From Kryptolebias marmoratus (taxonomy: Eukaryota > Chordata > Actinopteri > Cyprinodontiformes > Rivulidae): 64,000 bases of DNA. The first letter of the stretch is position 1, and each line of letters opens with the position of its first letter. Made by a program: the position numbers and the translations under genes. Under the pieces are notes generated by a model. It was not told the DNA's origin. It saw only the letters and a list, made by a program, of their open reading frames with translations, and did no database searches. Positions 12,406-22,919 of the stretch are shown piece after piece. The stretch lies in assembly GCF_001649575.2 (NCBI RefSeq), contig NC_051436.1, positions 9,302,199 to 9,366,198 of the forward strand, read 5' to 3'.

Positions 12406-12619
12406 CAGGGGTGTCCAATCCTGGTCCTCGAGAGCCACTATCCTGCATGTTTTCCTTGTTTCTCTGCTCCAACACACCTGATTCAGTGGTTAAATCACCT
12501 CTTCATGTTCTGCAGAAGCCTGTTAATCACCCATTGATTCAAATCAGCTGTGTTGGAGGAGAGAAACAAGTAAAACATGCAGGATGGTGGCCCTCGAGGA
12601 CCAGGATTGGACACCCCTG
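12406..12619. mobile_element. hAT-type palindromic MITE, full-length copy
   Basis: Full element from CAGGGGTGTCCAATCC to GGATTGGACACCCCTG, 214 bases, essentially a long inverted repeat. Flanks share ATAAAG immediately on both sides (12400-12405 and 12620-12625), shorter than the 8 bp expected for hAT. No coding capacity; it would need a transposase from elsewhere. Confidence 0.88.
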
Positions 12620-14650
12620 ATAAAGAGCTTGAAGAGAGTGCATCTCAAGGGAAAAAAAAGTTATGTTTTTCCTCAAAGATTTCTGGGGAAAACATGACCT
12701 GGAATACTTTCATGCTCTAATTAAACTTAGCAAAGTCCCTCTTATTGCAGTATAAGATGGGACAGAAGCCAAAAATTGTTATGTTGTGTTATGATTAATT
12801 AAGGACATAGAGGCCAGAACAGCCTGCTTGGAGTCAGAATGTATACCAGTGTGGTGAAAGCATATTTGTTTGTGAAAATGATGTTGATGTGCGATGCTGT
12901 GTTAATGTGTTCGATTGCTGTCTCAGAACTAAGAGATACAGAATCGTTGTTACTACTCTCTCTGAGAGAGATCCAGATTGCAAGACTGCATGTAAATTTG
13001 TACTATATTTGTTCATATAAATCCCCCAGCTGTCAATCTTTGAGACCTTTAATTATGAAATAAAATACCCACAACAGTTGCTGGGCCCTTGTGGCAATGG
13101 ATTCATCATGCACAGTAGGTCATAAAAATTAAATCTGGAGTGAGCTCCATATTTGTTTGCACAGAGAAATGCTGCTAACTGCACGCTGCAACCTCAGTTC
13201 TTTTAGGTTTGCCTTATTGTTATTAACTTTGTGTCACAAATTTCCTTGACATATTATGTTATAGATTTGAGCGTATATATCCCATCCCAATCTCCAGCTG
13301 CCCCGAAAACCCTGAACAGGATGAAACAGTTATAATGAAATAACTAAATGATTTTAAGTTGCTTGAGTCAGGGAAGGGAAATTTCAGTTTGACTCTGATT
13401 CTTTTTATTTCATGTCAAATTAACATAAAGCAGCAATGTTTTGTAGGTTGCCTGAACAATGCTTCAAAGGAGATTTCACGTGGAAAGTTGCACATTTTGG
13501 AAAACATCACTTTTGATCAAAGTATGACAAAATATCCCCGTGGTTCTTTGGAGAAAACCAGCCTGTAATTTTCTCCTTTCCTGTAGGTAACCTTTCCGCG
13601 CCGCTGCCTGCTCTCTTACATAGTTTTGTCTCAGGAAAGTTGTCTTTGATTCAGGAAAACAGTTCAAGTGCGGTCTGAGACAATCCCCGTGCAAGTAGAT
13701 AACAATAGACTCACCTATCTCTGTTTCTCTTCATTTTAAATGAGAAATGTCTGGACCCAACCTGGGCTGAGTGCTCCGGGAATAGACCAGCGCTCGAGGA
13801 TTGGAAAAAGACTCAGGGTTTGGCCCTCCAGGGGCAGGAGCCTGTCAGTTTTCCTTCCAGTCTTAGACCTCAATTACTGCATCAAAGGCAAGAGGAAGGC
13901 CAAATCCCATCCTGTGGCTGCTTCTCATCTCACCCGAGCTAGACCCGACAGGCTATATCTGCCTGCTTGTTCACTCACTCGAACTCGAACGCACGCGGAG
14001 CACAGCTCATGGGAACCTGGCAAGAGAGCTTGCTGGTTGTGCTCCAAAGAAGCTTCAAAGTTCACTGCTCTTTCTCGGCAGGAGTGCAGATGGTTTGAGT
14101 TTCAGATATCTCCTCTTTTTTCTCTCTCTCTCTCTCAGCACACCCTTTCACATGTTGTGTATGCCTAAATTGGTCCTCAAATGGATGAGCCCAGATGACA
14201 GAAGTGGATGACATTGTCATCCTCTCACCACCGCGTTATCTCCCACTTTATTAAAAAATATTTGCGAAGCAGTTTCTAGGCTCGCAGCGCAAATGTGATG
14301 GAGCTTATCTGCTGCAGAGACAACGGGAAAACGGGGATGTCTGATGACTATCACTTTGACTGATTTATGTTAATTACAGGTTGACATTTTTCCCCCATTT
14401 TCCTGTGGCTCAGCATACATTTAAAGTGTTTTCCAGAGGATTTGGACGAGCGAGTGTACTAATACTGTCACACATAAAAACCATCTCAGCTGCGATTGCG
14501 TGTTACAGAGTGTGACAAACCCTTAAAGATTCTGAACTTGCTTCCTAAAAACAGTGGTCATAAATGTAAAAAAAATAACATACTATAGATAAGTATCACT
14601 GCAGTATATTTATATTCAACATTTACTTTAATTCCTAATTGTAGTTGGAA
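12620..14650. other. Gene-free interval
   Basis: No supported gene. The longest open frame in the interval (13740-14168, 142 codons) has no recognisable domain and ends in a (CT)n tract; I treat it as accidental. Otherwise unique AT-rich sequence. Confidence 0.4.
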
Positions 14651-14654
14651 CGTA

Positions 14655-14985
14655 AGGCATGGTGGAGCAGTGGTTAGCTGTTTCCTCACAGTTAAAAGGT
14701 TACAGATTTATAACCCAAATGAGGCCTTTCTGTGTGGAGTTTACATGTTCTCCCCCTGCATGTGTGGGTTTTCCTACCACAGACCAAAATTTGATTGATT
14801 AATTAATTTGTGGTTCTGAATAGTCCCTGGGTGTGAGTGAGAGTGTGAATGGTTGGCTGCCTCATTTGTCTCCATGTGGCCCTGTGATGGACTGGCGATC
14901 TGTCCAGGAAGTACCCCACCTCTCGCCCAATGACCGCCACGGTCCTGAACAGGAACAAACGGATGTAGAAAACAAATAATTGGAA
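14655..14985 (+). mobile_element. SINE-like fish repeat (plus strand)
   Basis: Contains GGTGGAGCAGTGGTTAGC, GTGTGGAGTTTACATGTTCT, GGCCCTGTGATGGACTGGCG and CCAGGAAGTACCCCACCTCT, a common teleost short interspersed element with a tRNA-like head. Near full length. It is followed about 25 bases later by an opposite-strand copy. Confidence 0.75.
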
Positions 14986-15007
14986 GCTTCTAAAATGATA
15001 TGAAGGT

Positions 15008-15275
15008 CTTAAATCTGGCTAATTTCCGGGTTTCAGGGAGCTGCTGCCTATCTCCAGCAGTCACTGTGCGAGAGGCGGGGGACACCAAGTCCATCACAGG
15101 GACACATAGAGACAAACGAGACAGACAACCATTCAATCTTAGAGTTACGCGTGTTTTTGGTCTGTGGGAGGAAACCGAAGTACCCGTAGTAAACCCAGGT
15201 GTGCGCAGGGAGGGAGAACATGTAAACTCCACCCAGAAAGGCCTCCAGGTCGGGAAGGGATCCTGCGACTAACTT
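15008..15275 (-). mobile_element. SINE-like fish repeat (minus strand)
   Basis: Reverse complement gives GGAGTTTACATGTTCTCCCT, a TTTCCTCCCACAGACCAAAA block, CCTGTGATGGACTTGG and CCCGCCTCTCGCACAG, the same family as 14655-14985. The two form an inverted pair with a short spacer. Confidence 0.75.
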
Positions 15276-17248
15276 CCAGTGAAAGCTTTATTTGTTTTCC
15301 CCCCAACAAAGCAGTGGACTCAGCGCACTCAAACATGTTTCATTTAAAGCCCCGTGGCTACATGAATGTTTAAAAGAGAGCTCTGCTTTAACACAAACTG
15401 ACTCGCAGAAACCAGAAGGTAGCGCCGCTTCGCTTCTCCTGTTCCGCTGGTCATTCAGATCAGCTTCGCTCCGCAGTGACTGTTGTTCTCGACGAGCCAC
15501 GCTTCTTCTGGAAGTCAGTGCGAGCCAATGAGTAGATCATTGACAGACGTCTTGATATTCGGCACTCCAGGTTTCGACTGTGCGCCGGGATTGCTGCCTT
15601 GTTTTGCAGCCTGTGAAAGAAAAGCTGCTGCTTACGTGGGAACGACTGATATTTCAGTTAACGTCGAGCCGACGGACAGAATCTGGAAAGGTGTCGTGTT
15701 CTGATCTGCAGCCGGAAGCAGATCAGAATAACTTTTCCTGTCGTTGTGCTGATTCAGCATTCACATTATGGTTTTCCTGTTTAAAGTTTCCTTCGACCAT
15801 TTTTTGCAATCAAACTATTTAAACGTACTTTTAACCATTCATATATCAAAATGTTCAACTCGATTGGGAATAGTACGCTATGCCTTTTAGTATTTGTAAC
15901 TTTTATTCTTTTCGGATTACTTAACTTCATTTACAAATGTTTTTTTCTAATAGAAATACAATGAAATCTCTTCAATTCCAACAAAAACATTGTTCTCTTC
16001 AGACTCGCTCTATTTTTCTCATCCTGTGCTCCTTTTAGCTTTCACCTAATGTCTTAGTAGCTTTAGCTTTTAGCTACTGTTTTGGTAATTGTAGCCTGTA
16101 ATCTTATAATTTATTAAACTAGTTCAGAACAATAGTTTTTCAGTCTTTCTGAGAGCCTTTCAAAGTTTTTCTTTGGACTTCGGCTGCTTTTTCACTCCTT
16201 TTCGTGCACTCTTTCCACCTGAACGTGACACCCATATTGTGCAGCCGATGAGTATCTGTTAACACAAGCTAAAGCAGCTCATTCTTCTCCCGAAGCCTGT
16301 TAACGGTCGCGGTAAAACGCAGCTCGCAGATGCTCGCGCAGTGGAAATCGTTGTGGCTCCCTGTTTGACGCCGTTCCCAAAGCTACACTCTGGTTTATTC
16401 GCGCCTGATGTTCGACTCCGGATTCCACATCTGCTCGTTGGTCTCGTTACGGAGAGTAAATGTGTCCACAGGGTGTGCCGTCTGAGTGTAAAAAAAACAA
16501 AAACGCATCAGTCAGCTGTTTGTCCACAACAAAACAATCTACGTGCCCGTGTGTCCAAACGCCGTGTTTGGGTTTGACTTCTAAAGTGCAGTGAAAACTT
16601 CTCCTCCAGTCTCGCTTCTTTAAAGACTGTTAACGATGGCCTTGTCGTGTGGGCATTATTCTTTAATTACCTTTAAGAATGGTTTTATATATTGGTGTTA
16701 CTGGGCACAGTAACAAGAACTGTTCTGACTGATTACTTGAATGCATTTTCGAATGATTTGTCTTCCGCGCTCGCGCCGCCTCTGATCTCGCGGCGGCAAA
16801 GTGTTGTTCGAAACATCCAAGGACTGCTGGCAAGAAAACGAGCCACATTTTATGGTATTTGGCAAGAGCACGGCAGGACTTTATCAGCTGGAAGAGGAGT
16901 TGTTACCGCTCACTCATAAACCCCACTGTCAGCGTAAGTGTTGATTTTGTCAAACGTGGGTGTTGATTGGAAAGTTTACTTCACAACTTATGGCTTCAAG
17001 AGGCCCGTCTACCTGAGGTGACGAAGTGAGGAAATCAGAAGAGTTGGCTGAGAATTTAGGCAAAACACCTTGATGTTAGGGTGTGCGGCGGGCTCGGAGG
17101 TAAATGAATCTGTGGCTGAGTCTGTGAGCAAAGAAATCTACAAATCAACATATATAAAGTGATGATGAAAGCTTACGAACGACAGTATATTTGTTTATTC
17201 ATCCATTTTTATTTGGTTGGAGGAAACAGGTCCTCTAAGGAAACTCTA
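15276..17248. other. Gene-free interval
   Basis: No gene recognised. 15400-15760 and 16290-16870 are richer in CG dinucleotides than neighbouring sequence, with several short overlapping open frames that look accidental. No repeats identified. Confidence 0.4.
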
Positions 17249-17249
17249 A

Positions 17250-17306
17250 CATCCATCTCCAGCTCCTTCTGGGGGATCCCAAGGCGTTCCCAGGCCAGAC
17301 TGGGAT
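17250..17306 (-). mobile_element. LINE reverse-transcriptase scrap
   Basis: The minus strand reads AWERLGIPQKELEM, the C-terminal motif (W-RLGIPQEELE) of a common teleost LINE ORF. The rest is gone. The unclassified repeat begins directly after it. Confidence 0.6.
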
Positions 17307-17309
17307 TTA

Positions 17310-17640
17310 ACGAAACTTTCTGCGAGTAATCACTGAATATGATTCTATAACTCATTAACTTCTGCAGTCAACACCATTCAAAATGGCTGCCACAACTAAT
17401 CAGCATTAGCAAACACAAAAATGACTTTAGCTCAGTCATTTTTGCAGATCTTGAGTTAAAGTTGGACGTTTCAGTAGCTGAGGATCAATCACAACATGTA
17501 CACCGAGCGCTAGTAGATTCAATGGCATCTCGTGACATTATTTTTCTCAAGATTTGACCAAAATGATCAGACAAAAATTTCTCAACTTAAGAAGACCTTA
17601 GCTTAAAATTCATGAATGGTGGCAGGTGATATGCATTTTA
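17310..17640 (+). repeat. Unclassified interspersed repeat (plus strand)
   Basis: Landmarks in order: AACTCATTAACTTCTGCAGT, TCAAAATGGCTGCCACAACT, TAGCTCAGTCATTTTTGCAG, GATTTGACCAAAATGATCAG; ends at GGTGGCAGGTGATATGC. Confidence 0.7.
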
Positions 17641-18650
17641 ATGGCGACAACACATCAACACACACTCTGTGTTTCTAATTTGGACAAAGAGAGAAGCATA
17701 AAATTCTGTTTTTATGGCCACCGTGTAACCCCAGAGTGTGGAATATGCTGTTTCACATCACAACTGGCCGATAACGACACTGTAAAGAGAATAGGTTTGG
17801 CAGGAGTTATCAGAATTTAATGAAACACACAGATTGGTTGTATTTTTCAGTTTGTTTGTTTTTTTTTTGTTTTTTTTCATGGCTCCAACGTCCCCGTCCT
17901 CTGCGCCAGCTCCATGATTGCCCTTTTAACGAGGTGACATCCAAACACACAGGAGCAGATGTTGCAAAGAAAACTCGCCGTGACGTGATTGTGATCGATG
18001 CACACCTCCCCGCCGTAGCCTCCGCATAATTTGGCGAATGGCATCAGGATAACAACCTGCATTATGTGGAGGCAGCTGTCGTCATGGCGCCCGGGCAGCC
18101 ATCCTGCTTTATTCCAGGTGGAGGCGGGGAAGTCAATTAGGCTGATTTACGGCCTGCTTGTGTCGTCACCACCTTGAAATCCATGCCCTGGTCCAGCTAA
18201 ATAATAATACAACAATAATCAATGCAGATTCTTGGTTTGAAAGCCTGGTGTATGTGTGAAACAGATCCAGGTGGAAGTTTATGTGAGCTTGTCCTTTAGT
18301 GGCGTGAAGTTAAATTTTAAAGCAGGCCTAGTAGATACCATGTATATGTTTGTATTTATATCCAGGAAGGACAGAACATACAGGTTCTCTTTACATTTTA
18401 TTTACAAAAAGCAGCTTAATTTGAACTCCTATGCCACTGTTGCACAAAGACTGAGCATTATCCAAACACTCAGAACTGCTACATTTTAAAAAATCATCTC
18501 ATTTGTCCTGTGCTGCTGTGCAATCTTCTCAACCTTTGTGAATGTTAATGATCTGCATCACAATTACAGACCTCTTTATAAATCATGTTCAAATTAAAAA
18601 TGTAGGACTCCTTGAGGGAATGCATATGGTGTCTGCTGCCTTTCATGCTA
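17641..18650. other. Gene-free interval
   Basis: No gene recognised. Unique sequence with T runs near 17860. Short open frames are not supported by splice signals or domains. Confidence 0.4.
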
Positions 18651-18654
18651 AAGT

Positions 18655-19560
18655 TTTAAACAAAGGTGACATACAATCTGTTAACATTCAAAACACGTGT
18701 TGGGAATGACTCTCCGCGACTACCACGCCTGATTTTAGGACAATATCTGTAAAACTTGCTTAGTTATAGCCCTTTTTGTGTGTGCTAAGGAGATCAGCTG
18801 TGGTGGTCATGTTAAATCAGCTTACCTCCTAAACGTAATCAGTTGTAGATGCATATTGAATGGTTACTTTTTAAGAGTTTCATTTTAATCGGTCTTCTGG
18901 TTCATGAGATATTATGCTAACAGAGTAACAGGATTGACTCTTACAGTTAATGCTGAAGTTTTAAGCAAAGATCTTGCTCAATGAGTAGTACTTGAATTTT
19001 GTGTTGTGAGTGACTCTCAGCTACAATCACACCAAAGCTTAGCACCATATCTGTAAAATTAACTGAATTATACCCATTTTTGTGTTTTCTAAAGTTTGTT
19101 ATCTGTAGTAGCCATCTTGAATTGGGTTAACTCAAAACAGTAATCAGGAGTAGATCTACATCTAATTATTGTTTCCTAAAAGTTTCATTAAAATCTGTCC
19201 AGTGGTTCATGAGTTATTTTGCTAACAGACAGACTTTGTTAACTCCAATGGCAAAAAAATTGTTAATGGCAAAAATTTACTCTAAGGTCTTGTACAATCT
19301 GTAAGCGCTCAGAATATGTGTTGAGGATTAGTCTCAGCTACTATCACACCAAATTTGAGATCTATATTGTTAAATCTGGCTGAGTTATGTCTAATTTTGT
19401 GTTGTTGTTGGGTTTTTTTTTAGGTCATTTTCTGTGGCAGCCATCTTGAATTGTTGACACCGGAAGATAATCAGGTGGAGATGTGCACCCAGTGATATCC
19501 GCAAGTTTATAGGATATTTTGGTAACAGACAATTACATAAACATATACAGACACTGGCAT
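18655..19560 (-). repeat. Tandem array of three unclassified repeat copies before caap1
   Basis: Three head-to-tail minus-strand copies (about 18655-18935, 18950-19240, 19255-19560). Each shows the reverse-complement landmarks GACTCTCAGCTAC or a variant, ATCTGTAAAA(T/C), GCCATCTTGAATTG-like and GTTCATGAG(A/T)TATT. The last copy ends about 200 bases before the caap1 ATG, so the gene's promoter region abuts repeat DNA. Confidence 0.8.
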
Positions 19561-19635
19561 AAATAAACAAAATTGAGTCCTTTTTCTTTTTTTTCATTAC
19601 TATTAAAACCATTTCAGGTGTAACAACACCCGGAT

Positions 19636-19649
19636 CCAGCAGGGGGCGA
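19636..19649 (+). promoter_or_regulatory. CTCF-like motif upstream of caap1
   Basis: CCAGCAGGGGGCGA matches the CTCF core (CCASYAGRKGGC) at its key positions. It lies 110-123 bases before the caap1 ATG, at the edge of the repeat array and where the promoter is expected. Motif match only; occupancy is unknown. Confidence 0.5.
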
Positions 19650-19758
19650 TAGTGAGAACATTTGACCTGTAAACACACCCACGAAGCAGACACAACAACA
19701 GAGCTAGCAAGAGGAAGTGTTTGCTAGCAGAAAGCGCATCACTTTTTAAATCTTTATT

Positions 19759-19863
19759 ATGTTAAAAAAGAAATCAAGTGGCGCCGAAAAGAAAAGGAAA
19801 CACTCAAAGTCAGAAGAACGACAGGACGGCAGTAAACGGAGGAGCTCGGAGTCACTTTTAGAG
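19759..19863 (+). CDS. caap1: caap1 coding exon 1
   Basis: Encodes residues 1-35, a Lys/Arg/Ser-rich basic segment that could serve as a nuclear localisation signal (inference). It ends in phase 0 at GAG|gtgaga. An ETS-like GAGGAAGTG lies about 40 bases upstream of the ATG (19711-19719). Intron 1 is 463 bases. Confidence 0.88.
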
Positions 19864-22652
19864 GTGAGATATTTGAGTTAGCTTCACGCTAATTGTCGCT
19901 CCTTCGCTGTCTCTAGTGATTTAACAACCTAATAATGATAATTAATGGCAAACATGTGCACTGAATATTAAGGGGAGGTATACTGATCTTAAAAATAGCT
20001 GTAACTCTGAATAAAGCCCGCAAAATTGAATAAATATATATTAGTTTGTTAATAACAGATTCAAAACAATGACAGTTTCTTCAATTTTGTTTGTCAGCTT
20101 CCAGTTTACCAAATTCATAGCAACGAGATTTCTTTTTTTTTTTATTTTAATATTTATTCATTTTAATTTCCACTTTGTGGTGAGTTCTCGTTTCATATTG
20201 AAGTAAGACAGACTGAATGTGTAATCTTATCCCAGTAAACTGAAATAAGTGTCTCCATTTCAGTGTACTGTTTTTGAAAATATTCGCTTTGTATGAGACC
20301 AGCTCTGTGTTTCTCCCGTCTCGAAGGACTCCAAGGATGAGCTCGCGGACCCGGAGCTGGACCGGATCGGCAGTGACATCGAGGAAGGGGGCCTGGACCT
20401 CGGCGTGCCCTTCCAGCCCATCACGGCTTATGTCAGCAACAAGGAGGAGATGCTGCAGCAGTGCTTCCGCGTGTTGGGCGAGAAGAAGCTGCGGAAGATG
20501 CTGCCTGATGAGCTCAAGGTGCTTTGACAGATCGTGAACAGGAGAGTCCTCGAAGCTGTATTTATTGGGGCTTTTAAGCTCCTGCTTCGAGTTAGGACTC
20601 TTAATTTAAAAGGGATGTGACCGGTCATGTAAACATGTTACCTTTCACAGGACTGCAGTTTAGAGGAAATCAAAACGCTGTGCTGGGCACAACTGGAGCC
20701 GATCTCCGAGAAGAACCTTCTTCTGATCTTAGCAGGTGAGATTCACAGCCAGTTTTGAGGAGCACTTCTGTACTTGTTTGAAGCACATCTGTAGTCCAGA
20801 TTTAACTTAAAGCTGTTTGTTTGTGTCCCAAGGAGAAGAGCTGGCACCTGGAAGCAACAACGAAGGGACCTCAGAGAGCCAGTCAGTAATCAGTGAATGC
20901 ATCTGTTTATAAGAACAATATAAGAACAGTTTCCTTTTTTTTTTCTTTGTTTCTTTCTGTTCTGTTTGTTTGTTTTAATCCAGGCAAGACAATATTGTCG
21001 ACTCTACTTCTTGCCTCAAGGAAACAGCAAGAATGGATGATCCGAAACAAGGTATTCTGTTTGTTTTGGTCAAACCTTGACAATGGTCTTCTATGTAATC
21101 AGGGGTTGAAATTATAAAAAAATTCCACTAGTCACTGTGGCTGGTGGAGAAAATTTTTTACCAGCCACTATTTCTCTTTCTTCCAGCTGTCAGCAGACAA
21201 ATCACACGCTTGGATTTAAATATTCAATTACTGCAGAATACTCTAGTCCAGGTTTGAAGAGTCTAGGTGTTGTCGTTTTGGAGCTGGAGCGTTTATAATG
21301 TGATCCAGATGCATAAAAACCACTAATATGGCCCGTTTGTGAGGTTTCACAAATCACAAACTTGGATTTAAATCTTCTGCTATTAGTTTAAAAATAATCT
21401 AGTCCCGGTTTGAAGTGTCTAAGTACTTCAGTTTTTAAACTAGAGCAGATAAAAGACGGGCAAAGTAGTGAAAGATTTAGTGGAATCGCCCTTTAGCCCT
21501 TTCCCGTACGCTTTGATTGGATGAAAAACTTCGAGTGCAGACACGGAGCCGAGCAGTTTGTCAGAGCTGAGTGCGTGTAGCTCTTTTTTTTTTTTTTAAT
21601 TGACTGATTTAGACCCATTTTATTGTTTGCTAATGATCATTAACTGCAGAGGCTATTTTAAAATGGATTACCTCCGAAAGATAATCAGTTGTAGATGTAC
21701 ACTCAGTGGTAAATTTCTGAAGGTCTTATTAAAATCCGTCCAGTAGTTCATGAGATATTTTGCTAACAGACTGACATAGTTGACTTCAAATAGTTAATGG
21801 CAAAATTGTAAACCAAGAAGTGGTGCAAGTTTTCAGAGCTCTAAATATGTTTTGGGGATCAGTCGCAGCTACTGCCGCACCAGATTTGAGTCCATTATCT
21901 GTAAAATTAAACAAGTTATATTCATTGTTGTGTTTTTTAAGGTCAGTTGGCTTTGGCAGCCATTTTGAATTGAGTTGACTCCAAACGTTAATCAGTTGTA
22001 GACGCGCATCCAGTATATACCTTCTGCAACTTTCATTAAAATTCGTCCACTGGTTCTTGAGATATTTTGCTAACAGATGCGAGCATGTACAGACATAGGC
22101 AAAAACATTCCTTCTTTTTCTCTCTCTCTTGCTCCGTAATGCTTGAAAATTCAAGTCAAAAGCTTCAAATACAGGGAGAAGAACCTTATAGATTTTGTTC
22201 TTGTTTGTCTTTCTTCAGAGGCTGCCGGTTCCGACGAGGAGAGCGACGTCCTGAGCATAAACGCAGACACCTACGACAGCGACATCGAGGGGCCCAAGGA
22301 GGAGCCGCCCGTCAGAGCTGCTGACGCGGCGGTGAAAGCGGCTGGCCAAGGAGAGGAGCTCCCGGCCCCAGCCCCGGCCGTGGACCCTGAGCCGGCCCAT
22401 CCGGAGACAAAGAAAGACATTCAGAGCGACATAGACAGAAGCGTGAGCGAGATCTTAGCGTTCTCTCCCGCTGCCAGCAAAGCCGAGGAGGCAGAACCGA
22501 CGGGAACACCGCAGTGTGCCGACGCAGATTCCGTCAGTCAGCCGTCGATTCAGCAACTGGAGCTGCTGGAGCTGGAAATGAGAGCGAGGGCCATAAAGGC
22601 TCTGATGAAGGCCGGGGATCAGAAGAAGCTGTGTATGACCAATAACACTTAG
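19759..22652 (+). CDS. caap1: caap1, caspase activity and apoptosis inhibitor 1 (six coding exons)
   Basis: Spliced CDS join(19759-19863, 20327-20518, 20651-20735, 20833-20881, 20984-21051, 22219-22652) is 933 nt and encodes 310 residues; human CAAP1 is about 360. Family knowledge: CAAP1 is a vertebrate protein reported to restrain caspase-10 and mitochondrial apoptosis; it has no known enzymatic fold. Seen here: a Lys/Ser-rich basic N-terminus (residues 1-35); the conserved core starting DIEEGGLDL at residue 52 and running through EEMLQQCF and GEKKLRKMLPDELK to residue 99; an acidic middle; the signature DVLSINADTYDSDIEGP at 176-192; and a C-terminal helix QQLELLELEMRARAIKALMK at 278-297. 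These blocks match the vertebrate family in order. The start is the first ATG upstream of the basic segment, in frame to the exon 1 donor GAG|gtgaga. All introns are GT-AG and phases join without a stop. The C-terminal nine residues differ from the human end and may be lineage-specific. Confidence 0.95.
20327..20518 (+). CDS. caap1: caap1 coding exon 2 (conserved core)
   Basis: Encodes residues 36-99, the best conserved part of the family, with DIEEGGLDL, EEMLQQCF and GEKKLRKMLPDELK. It is 64 whole codons with phase 0 at both ends, and markedly GC-richer than the surrounding intron sequence. Acceptor tcgaag|GAC is weak in pyrimidines; donor is AAG|gtgctt. Confidence 0.93.
20651..20735 (+). 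CDS. caap1: caap1 coding exon 3
   Basis: Continues the core with CSLEEIKTLCWAQLEPISEK, matching the family block that follows the MLPDELK motif. Acceptor cctttcacag|GAC; donor GCAG|gtgaga; ends in phase 1. Confidence 0.92.
20833..20881 (+). CDS. caap1: caap1 coding exon 4
   Basis: Small 49-nt exon, phase 1 to 2, encoding GEELAPGSNNEGTSES. The donor was chosen as CCA|gtcagt, because only this one joins to exon 5 to give SQQD, which the family has at this place. Nearby GT alternatives (gtaatc, gtgaat) would alter that motif. Confidence 0.82.
20984..21051 (+). CDS. caap1: caap1 coding exon 5
   Basis: A 68-nt exon, phase 2 to 1, after a long T-rich tract ending taatccag. It encodes QDNIVDSTSCLKETARMDDP, a low-complexity linker that aligns loosely with the family. 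Donor CAAG|gtattc. Intron 5 is 1167 bases and holds two copies of the unclassified repeat. Confidence 0.88.
21640..22110 (-). repeat. Unclassified repeats in caap1 intron 5
   Basis: A partial copy (about 21640-21790: CGAAAGATAATCAGTTGTAG, GTTCATGAGATATTTTGCTA) followed by a near-complete one (about 21795-22110: GGGGATCAGTCGCAGCTACT, GCAGCCATTTTGAATTGAGT, TTGAGATATTTTGCTAACAG). Minus orientation, opposite to the gene. They end about 100 bases before the exon 6 acceptor. Confidence 0.78.
22219..22652 (+). CDS. caap1: caap1 coding exon 6 (last exon, to stop)
   Basis: Begins after ttcttcag with AG, completing a GAG codon from exon 5. It encodes the SDEESDVLSINADTYDSDIE motif, an Ala/Pro/Glu-rich stretch and the C-terminal helix, ending MTNNT and TAG at 22650-22652. 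GC content is clearly above its surroundings. A decayed copy of much of this exon lies at 25290-25760. Confidence 0.95.
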
Positions 22653-22764
22653 CTTGTTTTCATTTAACATTTTAACTTAGGGTTTGTAATCTTTTTTTTA
22701 ATATCCCTATTCTTGTTTGCAGTTTACCATATGAACACCTAAATTATTGGTCAATTATTGCACG

Positions 22765-22770
22765 AATAAA
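22765..22770 (+). terminator. caap1 polyadenylation signal AATAAA
   Basis: Canonical AATAAA 113 bases after the caap1 stop codon, in a T-rich 3' UTR. No other canonical signal was noticed close downstream, so this is the likely 3' end. The matching segment is deleted in the downstream duplicate. Confidence 0.7.
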
Positions 22771-22864
22771 GCCATGCTGTATTTGTATTTTATTGGAATA
22801 ATTTAGCACTTTGTTCATTCTAAAACCATTGATCCACCTGTATAAATTCCATTTACCTCTTTGA

Positions 22865-22879
22865 CCAGCAGATGGCAGC
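22865..22879 (+). promoter_or_regulatory. CTCF-like motif 3' of caap1
   Basis: CCAGCAGATGGCAGC fits the CTCF core consensus on the + strand, about 95 bases after the caap1 polyadenylation signal. The same 15 bases persist in the duplicate copy at 25696-25710. Confidence 0.45.
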
Positions 22880-22919
22880 AAAACCTCCACATGGTTTTGT
22901 CTGAGTTGCACGACTTCAT

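Noticed and set aside
13740..14168. 142-codon plus-strand open frame
   Set aside because: No recognisable domain, no splice or promoter context, and it runs into a (CT)n tract; length is within chance for 64 kb.
20274..20537. Plus-strand 87-codon open frame over caap1 exon 2
   Set aside because: It is an out-of-frame shadow of the GC-rich exon; the family motifs are in the other frame.
22215..22670. Three minus-strand open frames over caap1 exon 6
   Set aside because: Antisense shadows of the coding exon.
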